Of a stretch of DNA of 64,000 nt, positions 1 to 12,467 are shown piece after piece; the first letter of the stretch is position 1, and each line of letters opens with the position of its first letter. The DNA comes from Oreohelix idahoensis (taxonomy: Eukaryota > Mollusca > Gastropoda > Stylommatophora > Oreohelicidae), in contig JAMPIV010008516.1 of NCBI GenBank assembly GCA_024509875.1, positions 998,444-1,062,443 on the forward strand. Direction: 5' to 3'. Made by a program: the position numbers and the translations under genes. The notes under the pieces were generated by a model. It searched no databases, was not told where the DNA came from, and worked only from the letters and a program-made list of their open reading frames with translations.

Positions 1-121
1 GAGCACACAGGTAACACAAGAACGGGCACGTCCTATCACAGGCTCCAACACAAGGATTCAGAATAAAAGGAAGCACCTTATTTTCGGGGACCAGAATGTC
101 AAGGAATTACAAAAATCTAAA

Positions 122-1190
122 TTGTTAACAAACGATATGGACTCGGTCACTGTTCGCTTCAAGAACTGGGCATCCACTCAGGACTTGCTGTCACTCCTTA
201 AACGTTTTCCGTCTGATCCCACTGTCACCAGAGTAACTACTCATATAGGTCTATCAGACTCGCTCAAAGGTATTGAAATTTCCCAAGCTGATCTAAATCA
301 AATCACATCAAAATTCCATTCGTTATTCCCTAATGCGAAAATCTACTTCTTGTCCATTATTCCTCCAGTCAGAGCCCATTACCGCAAATCCATTGATGTC
401 AACAATTCTAAACTTAAGAGGCACTGTGTCAAACACAACTATAAATTCATTGATCACTCCTCGTACTTCCTTGCAAAATCAGGAGCCCCTAAAAAACATC
501 TTTACAGCGGTGATATTGCCTTATCTACTGAAGGAATTAGCAAGCTGGCAACAAACATCAGGTACCCAGAACGCACCTTCAAAGGAGTCGGCCACACACC
601 AGGATCTCAAAATCCAACCAGTCATCTATCAACAGTGAATACCTACTTCTCGGATAGTAATTATGACCTTGACTTTCCACCATTACTTACTACTTCTAAC
701 AACACCCACTCAACATCATCTCATAAGCAGGAACATCAAATCACACCTGTTCTTATAAATCGCGAAGTGCAGGGAACAGCTTGTGATGTCTCCCTACAGC
801 AACAACCACCTGTTTTCTGCACTTACTCAACAGGAACGATGTGATAGACTCTATCCTCAAAAGTGTACAAACAAAGCAGCTCAACAAACTCAGTCTTCAT
901 GTCCTGATACACTCCAACCATCAATGTCACAGGCACAAGAAGCCTACCCCCCGTCACCGCATTTGTACCATCTTCCTATGTATCAACATCTGTGCCCAAC
1001 CTTTTCTAATTTCTCGCTACAACAAAGACTCTTGGACTATTTACCTTCTGCCGGGAGATCATACTGGTCAGCATACTCCAATCCCTCAACAAGAACACAT
1101 GAATATCCCACAACCTCATTCTACCCCATGCATCATCCTTCACGTCCTAATCTACCACATTTAGACTTTCAACAGCCCTGTTATCAATGA
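122..1190 (+). pseudogene. LINE ORF1, esterase (SGNH/GDSL)-like, frameshifted
   Basis: The first part (122-844) has an SGNH-hydrolase-like pattern: the NAKIYFLSIIPPVR strand followed by a late Asp/His region (HKQEH is not assigned to the active site). CR1 and L2 ORF1 proteins use such a domain plus RNA-binding segments. The frame changes near 780-840, after which 783-1190 continues with a Ser/Pro/Tyr/Gln-rich tail. The N-terminal start is unclear because the open frame begins near the window edge. Nucleic-acid chaperone function is known for the family, not shown here. Confidence 0.6.
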
Positions 1191-1219
1191 AATTTTAGTG
1201 ATCATCAATTTCACAAAAT

Positions 1220-4073
1220 ATGGCTCCCACAATCACAACGGAATACCTAAATCGTCAGGGACTCAGGTTGGGACATCTGAATGTTTGTCATCTCTACAAT
1301 GTGAGTAAATTGGCTGAAATTACTTCCATACTCGATAATAACAATGCATACTTTCATATTTTTGGTGTAACAGAAACTAGACTTAATGAACACATTTCTA
1401 ACCAAGAACTGCAAATTGCAAATTATGAAATTTTCCGTCGGGATCCATCAATTAGTTTTGAAACTGGTGTGGCTGCCTATGTGCACACAAGCATCAAAGC
1501 TATAAGACGCGTTGATCTCGAATGTCCTGAAGTTGAATGCATGTGGCTGGAAGTCCGACTCCCACACACTACCTCTATATTAATTGGCTTTATATACCGC
1601 CATCCGGATGCCAGAATGGAATGGCTAGATCAGTTCTCAGACATGATGGACAAAGTCTGGATAACTTCTTTGGAACTATTAATAATGGGAGACTTCAATA
1701 TTGATGCCTTGAAGCGAAACGTTAATTGGGATAATTTGTATGCCCTGTACAACCTGAACCAGTTGATTTCGCTACCAACCCGTGTCACAGACAAGTCATC
1801 AACCTGTATAGATCATCTGTATGTTACTAACACTGCTCACATCATTGAAGTCTGCGTTCCCGTATGTGGTCTAAGCGATCACTACCCCATATGTTGCACC
1901 TGGACCAAAAAGGGAGTTCGAATTCCTAAATTCTGTCACCACGTTGCACAAGCACGAATATTCAAGAACTTTGATAGCTCCAAGTTCTTGTCTGATCTCT
2001 TAGCGACACCTTTTGATAATGTCTATGGAGTATCTAACCCGACTGAAGCCCTAGAAATATGGCTGACAGCATTCACTTCAGTTCTTAACAAACATGCTCC
2101 TGTGTGTATAAAATGTGTCAAGTCAAGAATTATGCCTCCATGGATAACTTTGGAATACCTGAAAACTAGGCAACAGCGAGACTATTTCAAGAAGATTGGA
2201 GACCATGCAAGCTATAGAAAATATAGAAACGTAGCGCAGTACATTTTAAGGAAATCTAAAAGACAGCACCTCAGATCCATTTTTGACGACGGCCGGAGCT
2301 CATCTAAAATCTGGAGCGCTATTAACCTTCTCACAAATGTACGCCGGCATAACCTCCGACAGCAAGTTACAAACATTAATGCTGATGAATTTTGCCAGTT
2401 CTCATCGATCGCACGAACATCCGGGATAAATCATCAGCAACTGAATTGTACTGCTCTTTCTGATTTCGTTCAATCGAGGTTAAACGAAGCCCACCTTCCT
2501 GAATTACATTTACTGTCAATCTCGGAGGTCTCTATTTTAATTAAATCATTACCTCAGAAGAAATCGTGTGGTGAAGATGGAATATCTTCGAGGATACTTC
2601 AGATTGCAGAGCCTGTTGTATGCGACTCACTCACTTACATTTACAATCTGTGCCTCACAAAGAAAGTGTTTCCTCAAAGACTGAAAACAGGCTTAGTGGT
2701 ACCAGTACCTAAAGAAGGTGATATTAATGTCGTCACAAACTACCGGCCGATTTCCCAACTATCAGTCATAACTAAGCCTCTTGAACGACACATGCATAAC
2801 ATATTCTTTCTTCACTGAACAGCTACAATCTTATACATGAAAACCAATCTGGATTTTGACCCAAACATTCTTGTCAATCCTTGTTGACTAAGATTACCGA
2901 AATCTAGCATTCTAATATCAACTGCGAAAAAATAAATGGAATAATATTAATCGACCTTTACAAAGCATTTGACACAATTGACCACTCGTTGCTGATACAA
3001 AAGCTTACGGTGTACAAATTTCATACACGTTGTCTCCACAGTGATCACATTAATCAGCCAAAGACAAAATCATTCCTTGTCTAGGTCGAAACTTAATAAA
3101 ATCATTCCTTGAAAACAGAACATGAGTCTTATACAATAATGTGCTCTCTAAATCATACACCACTACAATGGGTGTCCCGCAGGGCTCGATACTAGGACCC
3201 TTACTCTTCAGCATCTTCATCAATGACCTGCCCTTGTCATTGCCACATGACGATTGTCTTATGTTTGCTGATGATACCACAGTAACAGTAGCTGGCACAG
3301 ACATTAACACTGTTCAGTCTCTTTTACAGCATCACCTGGACATTGTACAGGCTTGGTGCACTATTAATAGTATGTCCATTAATAATAACCAAACTCAATC
3401 TTTGATTATCTCAACCCGCCAAAAGATTCTGCACTGTCAACCAAATACGTTATCTTTATCTCTAGACGGAGAACGTATTAAGCAAGTTACGGACCACAGC
3501 CTGTTGGGTGTGGTCATTGACCAGTCTCTAAGCTGGAAGTCACATGTCTATTTCATCACAAACAAGATCTCACAAAAATTGTTTCAACTCTCAAAAATCA
3601 AACATTTTTTATGTCCGCACTCAAGACTTATATTCTATTATGCACATATTCAAAGTCACCTTTCTTACTGCTCAAATATCTGCAGTCGCTGTGGCTTGTC
3701 GTTTTTGAAACGCCTAGAATCCCTACATAAAAGGGCGCTACGACTTGTTTGCCTGAATGATAACATTCCCAGTGCTCAGCTATTTTCACAGCAGAATGTT
3801 CTTCCTCTTAAAAAATTCTTCTTCCAAGATCTCCTATTTGTGCATCAAATTTTACATGGCAGAACGCCTTCATACTTGCAAATGTTCTTTCGCTATAAGT
3901 ACTGCTCATATTTTATACGTGGCAACCTACTTTTGGACCTAGCTAAACCTCAAACTGACCTCTTCCGAAGTTGTTTTAGTTATGCAGGTGGTTTAGCATG
4001 GAATTTCCTACCCAAGCCTGTCAAAACTGATAATTACACCACATTCAAAGACAACTGCATTCACATGTCATGA
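1220..4073 (+). pseudogene. LINE ORF2, AP endonuclease plus reverse transcriptase, broken
   Basis: 1220-2818 codes an apurinic-like endonuclease (GHLNVCHL near the start, VTETRLNEH, LLIMGDFNIDAL, GLSDHYPI) and the start of RT (NYRPISQLSVITKPLER). A stop and frame changes follow at 2819-3140, where the FDTIDHSLL motif survives in another frame near 2970. 3141-4073 resumes with MGVPQGSILGPLLFSIFIND, the catalytic FADD box, SLLGVVIDQSLSWKSH and a C-terminal region typical of CR1/L2 elements. An intact ORF2 would nick the target and prime reverse transcription; this copy cannot. Confidence 0.85.
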
Positions 4074-4431
4074 AATCTTGTACACGCATTTAACGACAAT
4101 TCTGTTTGTTATTTCAACGTTTCCATGAGCATTTAACTATCATTGTAATATTTTCATTTTAAATTGAATTTTTTATATTAAGTAGCTTTATTGCTTGACC
4201 TCTCTCTCTCTCCCCATCTCTCTATGTGCGTGAATGACAATGAGTAAATGTACTTGTGTGTGCTAAGTTTCTGATTGTGATGATAATATTAATTGATCCT
4301 GTCTGAAGTTGTTAATATTTTAATTTTTAAAACGCTGAAAATTGTATTGCAGGGCAGAAGTGTAAAAAGGCAATTATGCCTATTTCTTTACCCTGATGAA
4401 ATAAAGATTTTGTTCGTTCGTTCGTTCTATG

Positions 4432-5510
4432 TCATATTTATTTCTTTCATTTCTGTCTCCAGTTCTCTTTCCTATGTATCTTTTGTACTCCCTCTACTTC
4501 ATGTCCCCTGGAGACTCTTGAAAATGAACTACCTTTTAATGCCATCAGCAGGGTTCCTCAATGTGTGTCCGTCCATCACCTTCTTATTACAGGGAAGAAC
4601 CATTCATTTTCTAATATTTTAAGATAACTCAGAAAAAGATTTATACTGCAATTGTATGGGTCCATCCAGGCACTGAATAACAGTAACAATCCTCCAAATT
4701 TCATTTAAACACTGTCTGAGGACAAAATTAAAAGAAATCTAAGATAAAACAAAGAGCAGACACACATAAACAGACAAAAGTATAGATGGATACTCTCCCT
4801 CTGATACAGTTCTTTCGCAATATTTGGCAGACAATTCTGGATATAACACAAAGAATGATAAAAAAAAAACATGAAAGGCTTATAACACATGGAGGCCAAG
4901 TTTATAAAGGAGAGTGGACATTATCCACACCTTGACAGCACACAATGAGATCAGTTTGAAATTTCTGCTCTAATATTTCACAGCTAATTCCCTGATACCT
5001 GTTGTCCTCCCAGTGGACTTTACCATGCTTGTCGTGGTAGCTTATCTTCTCCCATTCTGCAGACATGGCCAAACCATCTTAGTTGGGACTGTTCTACTTG
5101 GGTCTGCAGGGGGTGGGATTTTAGGTGTTCCATGACATGGTACATTACTCTCTCAATGGTCTCCTGGTGCATTCGTTTGGCTATACTTAGATTTCTTCAT
5201 GTCTGCACTTTAGATTTAAAAAAAAAATCTTTTTTGTTGCATATAAGTTCACAATACTCCTTCTTCTCATCCTGCTTACAGGAAAAAACTGTCATCCATT
5301 TTGGGGTTTGGATGAAACTAAAAACTGCCAGGGACAGAAAGTATTAAAGCATGCAAACATACTTGACATCGCACAGAAGTTAGAATGAGGAAAAGTTTCT
5401 CACAGAAATAAGAATGTACTTATATATCTATGTTAACCTAAAACTTGGCATAACATTTCACTTCAGACTGTGTGTCTCCCAGTACAAGTGCTGCAAAACT
5501 GTTTAAGATA
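4432..5510. other. INTS7 intron 5 sequence with one LINE scrap
   Basis: AT-rich sequence without a supported gene. Reading the minus strand for the next INTS7 exon gave nothing convincing. The only recognised piece is an inverted fragment of the RTE-like LINE at about 4996-5112. Confidence 0.5.
4996..5112 (-). mobile_element. Inverted fragment of the RTE-like LINE 3' end
   Basis: The reverse complement repeats the 3'-terminal region of the LINE at 6060-8047 (about 7787-7920): the stretch around GGTTTGGCCATGTCTGCAGA and ACCACGACAAGCATGG is shared nearly word for word. It is a short, opposite-strand copy about 2.7 kb from its relative, so fold-back pairing of the transcript is possible. Confidence 0.75.
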
Positions 5511-5512
5511 GA

Positions 5513-5870
5513 ACAGGAAAAACTGAGGAGACAAAAGAAGGTAGAAAACAGGAAGTTAAAGCAACAAGTAAGGAGACAGAATGAGTAAGTGAGAAAGAAG
5601 AAGAGAGAAAAAAAAAATAAGAAAGAGTTAGAAGGGAGAAGATAGAAAAACAAGAGAATGAGTAAGAAGAAAGATAGCAGAAAAATATGGGAAAAACTGA
5701 AGGTAATTAGGAAGGTAGAAAGCAGGAAGTGAAAGCAACAAATAAAGAGATAGAGAATGAGTGTGCAAGAAGAAGAAAGAAAAAAATAAGAAAAAAATTA
5801 GAAAGAAGAAGATAGAAAAACAAGAGAATGAGTAAGGTGGGAAGATGACAGAAAAATATGAGAGAGAGAG
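5513..5870. repeat. Purine-rich tandem duplication, two units of about 180 bp
   Basis: Two diverged copies (about 5513-5690 and 5691-5870) follow each other, each running through the words GAAAGCAACAA/GTTAAAGCAACAA and GATAGAAAAACAAGAGAATG before ending near CAGAAAAATATG. Nearly all A and G. In INTS7 sense this is pyrimidine-rich sequence starting 15 bp beyond the exon 5 donor. Confidence 0.8.
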
Positions 5871-5884
5871 AGAAGTAAAATGAC

Positions 5885-6014
5885 CTTCACTGCTGTTTCT
5901 GTATCATGATACATGTGCTGCAGTATAGAAATTAGCTTAAGCTTCATTTCAGTTGGTGTTGCTAGTCCAGATATCATGTCGCCAATTTTGCTACACACAT
6001 TGGCTGCAAATGTT
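5885..6014 (-). CDS. INTS7: INTS7 exon 5
   Basis: A 130-bp exon with acceptor TTTCCCCAG and donor GTCATT. One base completes the Lys codon from exon 4, then 43 codons end in phase 0. It codes KIGDMISGLATPTEMKLKLI followed by SILQHMYHDTETAVK, aligning with the vertebrate INTS7 segment ISEMIQGLATPVDLKLKLIP. No exon 6 is recognised between here and position 1. A purine-rich tandem duplication directly follows the donor in intron 5, and an RTE-like LINE begins 46 bp to the right in intron 4. Confidence 0.93.
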
Positions 6015-6059
6015 CTGGGGAAACAAAACCAAAAATATCAGCTGTTAGAACTAATGTTA

Positions 6060-7786
6060 CACAATTGGATGAGGTCCAGTGCGGATTCCGAGCAAACTGA
6101 AGTACTCAAGACCTAATCTTCACACTCAGACAGCTAAGTGAAAAGGCCCTTGAGTATAAGAGTGAGATCCATCTTTGTTTCATAGATCTGGAAAAGGCGT
6201 TTGACAGAGTCCCCTGGAGCAAACTTTGGGACTGTTTGGCAAGGAAGAACATTCCAGCACCTCTGATCCATGCTATACAGAGCTTCTACAAGTCTTGCAG
6301 AAATTATGTGAGGACAGCAAACCATAAGTCAGAAGAGTTCAGGACCACCACTGGTGTAAAACAAGGTGATATCATGCACCTTATCTTTTCATACTCCTCA
6401 TGGACGATGTCATCAAGGCATGTAAGGAGAGAACAAGAAAGTATTCAGTGGGGTACTGGAAGATGAGACAGGTCTGTATTTCAGAGCTGGCCTTTGCTGA
6501 TGATGTTGTGTGGCCGGGGGAGTGGACAGGAACGGCACTAAATCAAGTTTGATATGACCGGGCTTGGTCACGGTGACAAATCAAGTCTAGTGTGACAGGG
6601 TGAGAATGGGGTGGAATCTTTTATCAATGTTCATCTGTTGTTTTACTGGCGACTGCCAGAGATGGTGATTACAGAATAGGAACATAACCCAGGTGGTTCT
6701 TTTGGAGACTCGTAACTGTGTTTATGTTTTAGGCTGCATGATCGTCTAAAATATGGTAATATTCTTTTCTCTATTACCTGATGTAAACAAACGACACTTC
6801 CTACTGACGTTCAGGAAATAAGTTCAAGCTTGATTAAATATGAATGAACACCTTTATTAAGTGTCTGCACACTCTGACAACTTCATAATAGTTCATAAAT
6901 ACATGTGCTTCTGTGGTATACAAACCAGTCATCCCAAGAAATAACACACAGCCATCGAACTTACAAGATGGTCCAAACCCCAAAATCACTGTCTCGCTCG
7001 TCTCGTGCCTAAAACCAACTCACTTAACCCCCTTCTCTCAAACCATCACTTCCGTCCTAACTACTGGGCAATTCTACCCCAAGTTCGATGACGTCATTTC
7101 TTAACCTTTAATTAAATCACTCATAGGATTTGTGACTAGTGTTATTACGCTAACTAGACACGCTCAAATACTTAGTGTTTAATCTTGCTAAGTATTCTTA
7201 CCCTAACTATAATTAAGTGGCAGCACCTTAGTGTTAATCCGACGTAACAGTCCGTACTGTCACAGTTGCCCTGATTGCTAAATCAGAGGCACATCTCCAA
7301 TCCAACCTGCAAGTCTGGAAGGAAGAGCTGGAGAAGAGAGGGATGGTCATAAGCAGCTCTAAAACAAAATCCATGGTGATATCACGAGAACAAAGAAGAC
7401 ATCAGATTAAGCTGGGAGAACAGGTCCTGGAGCAGGCTGACCACTTTAAATACCTCAGAGCTATTATAGACCGAAAGGGAGGCATCAAAGAAGAGTTGGC
7501 CACTCGAAAAGCAGCAACTGGGAGACTTTTTCAGGCCATAAATCGAGGATTCCTCAGCAAGAGAGAGGTTGGTAAGAAAACGAAGATGGCTGTATACCGC
7601 TCTACCTATGTCCCAGTCTTGACATATGGATGCGAGTCATGGGCAATGACTACAACCCACAAAAGCCAGATCCAAACCTCAGAAATGAGGTATCTGAGGA
7701 AGGTGGTTAAAGTAACAAGAAGAGACATGGTCCACAACCAGACGATACGTCAAGGCCTAAAATCCCACCACTGCAGACCCAAGTAG
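6060..7786 (+). pseudogene. RTE-like reverse transcriptase fragment
   Basis: The sequence contains CFIDLEKAFDRVPW (RT motif with the first catalytic Asp), TTTGVKQGD, and a FADDV box near 6493-6508 that is cut by the solo LTR. It resumes at about 7265 with ALIAKSEAHLQ. The thumb and C-terminal region (7343-7786) holds LEQADHFKYLRAIIDRKGGI and VLTYGCESWAM. It carries several stops and lacks the N-terminal endonuclease. Confidence 0.8.
6509..7264. mobile_element. Solo LTR inserted in the RT domain of the LINE
   Basis: A 756-bp block begins TGTGGCC and ends CTGTCACA. It interrupts the FADD-box region exactly, and the flanking 4 bp GTTG occurs on both sides (6505-6508 and 7265-7268). TG...CA ends with a 4-bp duplication and no internal coding region are the signature of a solo LTR left by recombination. 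Its family is unknown; orientation is not set. Confidence 0.75.
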
Positions 7787-8355
7787 AACAGTCCCAACTA
7801 TGATGGTTTGGCCATGTCTGCAGAATGGGAGAAGATCGGCTACCACGACAAGCATGGGAAACAAAGAGTCAGGGATCCAGACCCCAGGATGACCCAGAGT
7901 CCGCTGGGAGGACAACATTAGACAATCTTTGAAGGACCGAGGACTAGAATGGAACCAGGCCAGGAGGAAGACAGCCGACAGGATAGTCTGGCGCTCTCTC
8001 TTCCAAACCTCTACACCTCCGGTAGAAGGGGAATGACTAAGTAAGTAAGAACTAATGTTATTAAAAAAAAAAAACCATTAACAGTAAATAAAGTGTACTA
8101 AACCTAATCATAAAACTTAAATAGTAAAAAAAGGACAGCAAGATAGTATTTATGATGTGTAGAACGATAACGGGATTCTTCAAATTTATAATAATGGTAA
8201 GACTATATCATAGATATGTTATTGTTATACAGAACTGACATCATTGCACTCCGGGCAAACCCATAGGTGCTCAGTCTCCATCAGTATATGTCGGAGATTG
8301 TGAATACTAACTGTTCCTGTAGCTCGCTGGTTGTAAATACGACAGATGCATCCTC

Positions 8356-9012
8356 TCATACATGTCCATCTCTACTAGCCTTACGTGTGATGCCTAATTC
8401 CAACAGTCTTAACCTTGATGATTCATCTATTGCAGTGTCATTCTCTAACAGGTGATCATTAATTGTTCTCAGTATATCTCCCTTATCCATATCTAGTGTC
8501 CCCACTATGGGTGCTCTTGAAGCTAGTCTGTCAGCTCTTTCATTACCGCATACCCCAGCATGACCAGGACAGTATATCCACACCAGCTCTTGTAGACTGG
8601 AAGCTTCTATGAATGTTTTCCATTCATGCCGCAACCAATCACTTTGAACCGTCTGAAGCGTGGACTGAGAGTCTAACACAATGATAGCCTTTGTTAATGA
8701 AGTTTCAGATATCCACCTTAAGGCTGCAGTAACAGCCTCGACCTCCATTCTCATGCTGGAAGTTGTTATCTTGTAAGCCCCACTATGTTCGGCGACGATT
8801 CTGCTCTGCACCCAAACAGAGAAGCCCCAACCGGATTTCTCACTACGGATCACAGACTCATCTGTATACACAACGGCATCATCCTCGCCGGAATGATCAT
8901 GTATCAGTTGATTAATTTCCAATTCTGCTTTTCCATTCCTCCAATTTCTACACTCTCTGCCAAGGCTGATGATGACATGCTGGATAAATTTATTATTAAT
9001 AGAATAATACAA
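8356..9012 (-). pseudogene. RNase H domain of an old non-LTR retrotransposon
   Basis: A 218-residue open frame with the RNase HI pattern: AVVYTDESV (first Asp), SSMRMEVEAVTAALRW (Glu), IIVLDSQSTLQ (Asp) and YCPGHAGVCGNERADRLA (His and last Asp). This domain sits C-terminal to RT in some non-LTR clades. There is no RT next to it and no natural start, so it is a fragment. A related copy is at 30336-31130 on the same strand. Confidence 0.8.
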
Positions 9013-9712
9013 TAATTTGATTAATTTTTACCAAATCATTTGATGACTTAGGTGATGTCATCTAGTTGCAGTAGTAGTCCAATATACTATTGAAGCATAT
9101 TGTAGATTATGATGAGGGCATAATAGCATAATAGATAGTGATAAATAACTTTGTTTTACGGTTTGCCTTGAATAGGACAAACATATTAGATAATAATTAG
9201 TACATTTTCATAGTACTACAGTGTGTACTGGGCACATGTATATGATTAAATAACATAATTATAGAGGGACAATACTCATAATTATTGGAGGATAATATTA
9301 GATGCATGATATAAATTCAGCATCATGAATTAATAAGGGTATACTACATTCGTATAATGTAATGGTTATACATTATTGATATAAATTACTTAGTTACAAA
9401 ATAGTTTTGGAACTTACAACTAATAATACAAGAGTATTATAATTGTTTATATTGAGTATTCATACATTGTGTATTGCCTAATTATCACATTTTTTCAAGA
9501 TATGTTGGAAATAACCGGTCACCCTGGTATAGCCACCATGCCAGGGAAGAGGCAAGGGATGTTCCTTAGGAAGTCCATCTGCCTGGCGCCACCCCGCTCG
9601 CATTCCAGACAGCTAATTTCCCATTAGCCATTCAGCCTCTCGGCACATTGGAGCACCTTAGGCTTGGGGTCATTAATTAATGACGATGACCGAAGATGCC
9701 TTTATTCGAGTT
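9013..9712. other. AT-rich INTS7 intron 4 sequence, no gene seen
   Basis: 9013-9480 is AT-rich and featureless. From about 9510 to 9690 the base composition turns GC-rich (ACCGGTCACCCTGG..., GGCGCCACCCCGCTCG) and reads like the non-coding end of another mobile element, but no termini could be placed. Confidence 0.4.
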
Positions 9713-9725
9713 ATACCATGCTTTA

Positions 9726-10100
9726 GGAGCCGCGCTAGCGTAGTGGTTACAACACCGCTCTGGCGACCGGGTGATACAGGATCAAACCCGGGCGACGGCA
9801 TTTGAGGATTTTTCGTCGACTGGGATTTGGACTGGATTAACTCGAGACCTGGCGAGGACATCTGAAGGAGTGTCGTCGACCAGGGACTGGCGGCTCCTGA
9901 GCCGACCCAGCTGCAATGGGTACCTCCGAAATCGGCGAGTATTTGCCTGAATGGCGAGGGACACCTGTCTCTGTACAAGAAATAAAGGGATACTCACGTA
10001 AAATCAATGTCAGGTTAGACATAAAAAAAAAATAATAACCTGAGATTTCGCCTCGAGTATTAGCGGGCGAACGCAAAAAAAAAAAAAAAAAAAAAAAAAA
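9726..10100 (+). mobile_element. tRNA-derived SINE with 13-bp target site duplication
   Basis: The 5' head is tRNA-like: a box A-type stretch (TAGCGTAGTGGTTA) at about 9735 and a box B-type stretch (GGATCAAACCC) at about 9779. An unrelated body follows and the element ends in a poly(A) run at 10077-10100. The duplication ATACCATGCTTTA flanks it at 9713-9725 and 10100-10112 (the A at 10100 is shared between tail and duplication). The perfect flanks indicate a fairly recent insertion by LINE machinery. Confidence 0.9.
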
Positions 10101-10422
10101 TACCATGCTTTATACGATGTGAAGACATCTGTTGATGACGCCATTATAGTGAAAGTATGTGAAGAAAGCACAAGTAACCTTTTTGTGAACAGAATTTTCT
10201 GACATGACAAGATGGCTGACTATGTCGTTAGCTGAACTTTCCAAAATCATGTCCTCATTCAGGCATATAAGTAATATGCGGACGTCTCCTCACATGAACA
10301 TACTGGCTCATACCAAGTCAGTCACTTACGAAAAATGTAGCAAAGCAGGAAAAAACTCGAAAATCTCGAATCACAAACTATGTAAGACATCTTGAAACCT
10401 CAAGTATGTCCATAGATATGTA

Positions 10423-10592
10423 CAGGTCGGAAACCCAGAATCCGAACATCCAAAAACTGAAATATTCTGAAAATCAAAATTTTTTGGGTCGACTTGAGCT
10501 ACTTTTGGCAGATTTGTGGGTTAAATCCAAAATAATCTGATTTCCGAAACACAGCTGTCTCAGAGCATTTCGGATTCTGGGTTACCAACCTG
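10423..10592. mobile_element. 170-bp miniature inverted-repeat element (TA target)
   Basis: Ends are inverted repeats of 24 bp with two mismatches (CAGGTCGGAAACCCAGAATC... against CAGGTTGGTAACCCAGAATC...), flanked by TA on both sides (10421-10422, 10593-10594). TA duplication and CAG ends suit the Tc1/mariner superfamily, possibly pogo/Tigger-like. It has no coding capacity. Confidence 0.8.
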
Positions 10593-10748
10593 TAGTGTAC
10601 TAAAACATCCACAAGTTCATAGCATACAATGACAGCAGGCAAACTAATAGTAAAATAAATCAATCTCCTTTGTTTTAAAACAAATCCTTACATAACCCAA
10701 CATAGTTAAGAAGGAAACAATAAAACTGACCGCAGCTAGAAACAATAC

Positions 10749-12467
10749 TGTCACCGTTGGGTTTGCCCAAAGCATTATTTGTGCTTCAAGCAAGGTTTAT
10801 ATGAACGGTAATTTGGTTTTAGTCAAGTAAAAGAGTGTAGAAAAATGGTTTAGGAAATATGAATGGATTTGGATACAGACTATTTGTCTTAGTTGAAGGG
10901 AGATAAAATGAGTGAAGGGATGCTTTGAGAGAAGGGAGGAAACTCCGCATATTATGGTTGGTGGATAAAAGTCTTGAATTAGGGTTAAGCAGATTTAGTG
11001 GGTTCTCAATTGTGGTTGAGAAAATTAGCATGTAACGATTTTGTAGTAAGCTTTAAAGAAGAGAATATGGTGTTCAGTTAAAACGTCAAAGGGAGATAAC
11101 GTAGAATTAAGTCCCTTGTAGGTTTTAGTGAGTTGAGAAAAAGATACACACGGGAATAGAGGGAGAGAAGTCTAAAAATAACAGACGATAGTTCACTGAA
11201 TTCGCTCACGTTGTAAAAGCGTGAGCAATTTTTTCCAGTGAGTGGAAATAAGGCCGACCAATCGTTTTAGCTGGTAAACAGGGACAGATCAGCTGACGAT
11301 TGACTAGAAGTCAAGGGCAGAACAGTTTATGGCTCGCAAGTGTGCGGTCGTGTGTTTCTGAAGATGAAGAAACAAGAATGATGTGCGGTTGCCACAAGTT
11401 TGATAAGATCTGTAGAAGTTATCACAGATAGATTAGAAGTGACAAAGTAAACTCATAAGGTATATAGATAAGTTAGGAGATGCTAGTCCTAGGAAATTCG
11501 GAGGATGTGTTAAAGATTAGTCAGAACAGTATGAGTAAACTAAGAAGTTTCATAGTCAGAGAAAAATGCTACTTAAGAGAATTTGTTTTATAATGTCACT
11601 AGTGAGTGTATTCACAGGAGAGATTCAAAGAATCACCTGTAAGTATTGACCTTTTATGAATTATTATGCACTTTGATGAACATTTTCCTGACTCGCAGCA
11701 GAGAAATCACAAGACGATATGTTAGAAAAATGAGTAAAGGAAATGGTACTGGGTGAGAAGTTTAAAGAAGAGAAGCAATGGAATGCCCAGGATGTACCAG
11801 AGGAATAGAAATATAAAGTACTTTGCATAAAGTTGATCAGGAGTTTTGAGGCAGATTGGGCAAAACGAAATAGAGCTTGAGGAAGCTAAATAAGTAATTT
11901 GAGATGAGATAAGCACAAAGGGGATTAAATGCCTACATACTTTTGGAGATACAGAATGTATACTTGAGGTAACTATGACATGACTGCAGGTGTGCTCTAT
12001 ATGAAGAATTACCTGCATCTTTGAAATATATTTATATTACATGTAAATAAATAGGATTTTGTAAGAGAACAAACAAATGCTTGAGTTGATCCATGAAGGA
12101 TTGTTGTTGAATGCCTGATCATCAATCACTATAATAAAATCACTGTACGATCATTCACGGAATAACAACAAAGAAGGGTACGAACGAGTCAAGGGTTGAA
12201 AGTAAGAAGGAAAGTAGTTCATCCAAGAATTGTCAACTCTGGCGGAGAGGGCCAGTACCAAACACTACTAACTTAAAACTTGGAAGATATACAAGGAAAC
12301 TGGTGTGAGTCACACAACTAGGCCTGCCATCTGTCACCTAGTAATGTAAGACTCAGCACGGTTACACATAGGATAATTGGTGCCTTAGGACCAGTCATTA
12401 GAACACCACCACCACCTGTTACACGTGGTATAATTGATACCGTTACCAGTACTCCCTGACGGTTACA
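10749..12467 (+). mobile_element. Solo LTR-like unit related to the element at 20688-29230
   Basis: Starts TGTCACCGTTGGGTTTG, like the 3' LTR at 27361 (TGTCACCGTGAGGTTTGG). It shares with it many scattered words, e.g. GGGAGATAAAATG, CTCTGGCGGA...GGGCCAGTA and ACTAGGCCTGCCA. The LTR body ends near 12366 (GGTTACA). Two more short segments follow, each ending in GTTACA and each with a TTGGTGCC- or TTGATACC-like block. The unit is flanked by ATAC at 10745-10748 and 12468-12471, a 4-bp duplication as in the relative. Diverged, hence old. Confidence 0.7.

Larger units (their letters stand above)
1..4431 (+). mobile_element. CR1/L2-like non-LTR retrotransposon, 5' end outside the window
   Basis: ORF1 with an esterase-like domain, then ORF2 with endonuclease and reverse transcriptase, then a short AT-rich 3' UTR ending in AATAAAG and a tail of three to four GTTC units (about 4411-4430). 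This layout fits the CR1/L2 group, whose ORF1 often carries a GDSL-type esterase. Both ORFs are broken. It lies in INTS7 intron 5, antisense to the gene. The exact clade needs a phylogeny of the RT domain. Confidence 0.85.
6060..8047 (+). mobile_element. 5'-truncated RTE-like LINE with 13-bp target site duplication
   Basis: The element starts within the RT domain and ends in ACTAAGTAAGTAAG. It is flanked by AGAACTAATGTTA at 6047-6059 and again at 8048-8060, a perfect 13-bp duplication as expected from target-primed reverse transcription with 5' truncation. It is split by a solo LTR at 6509-7264. It lies in INTS7 intron 4, 46 bp from exon 5. Assignment to RTE rather than another short-3'UTR clade is tentative. 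Confidence 0.85.

Noticed and set aside
5513..5870. CRISPR-like array
   Set aside because: Only two long diverged units with no short repeat/spacer pattern, in a eukaryotic intron.
9726..9800. Functional tRNA gene
   Set aside because: Box A and B words are present, but the sequence continues into a SINE body with poly(A) tail and target duplication, and no cloverleaf with a clear anticodon stem was found.
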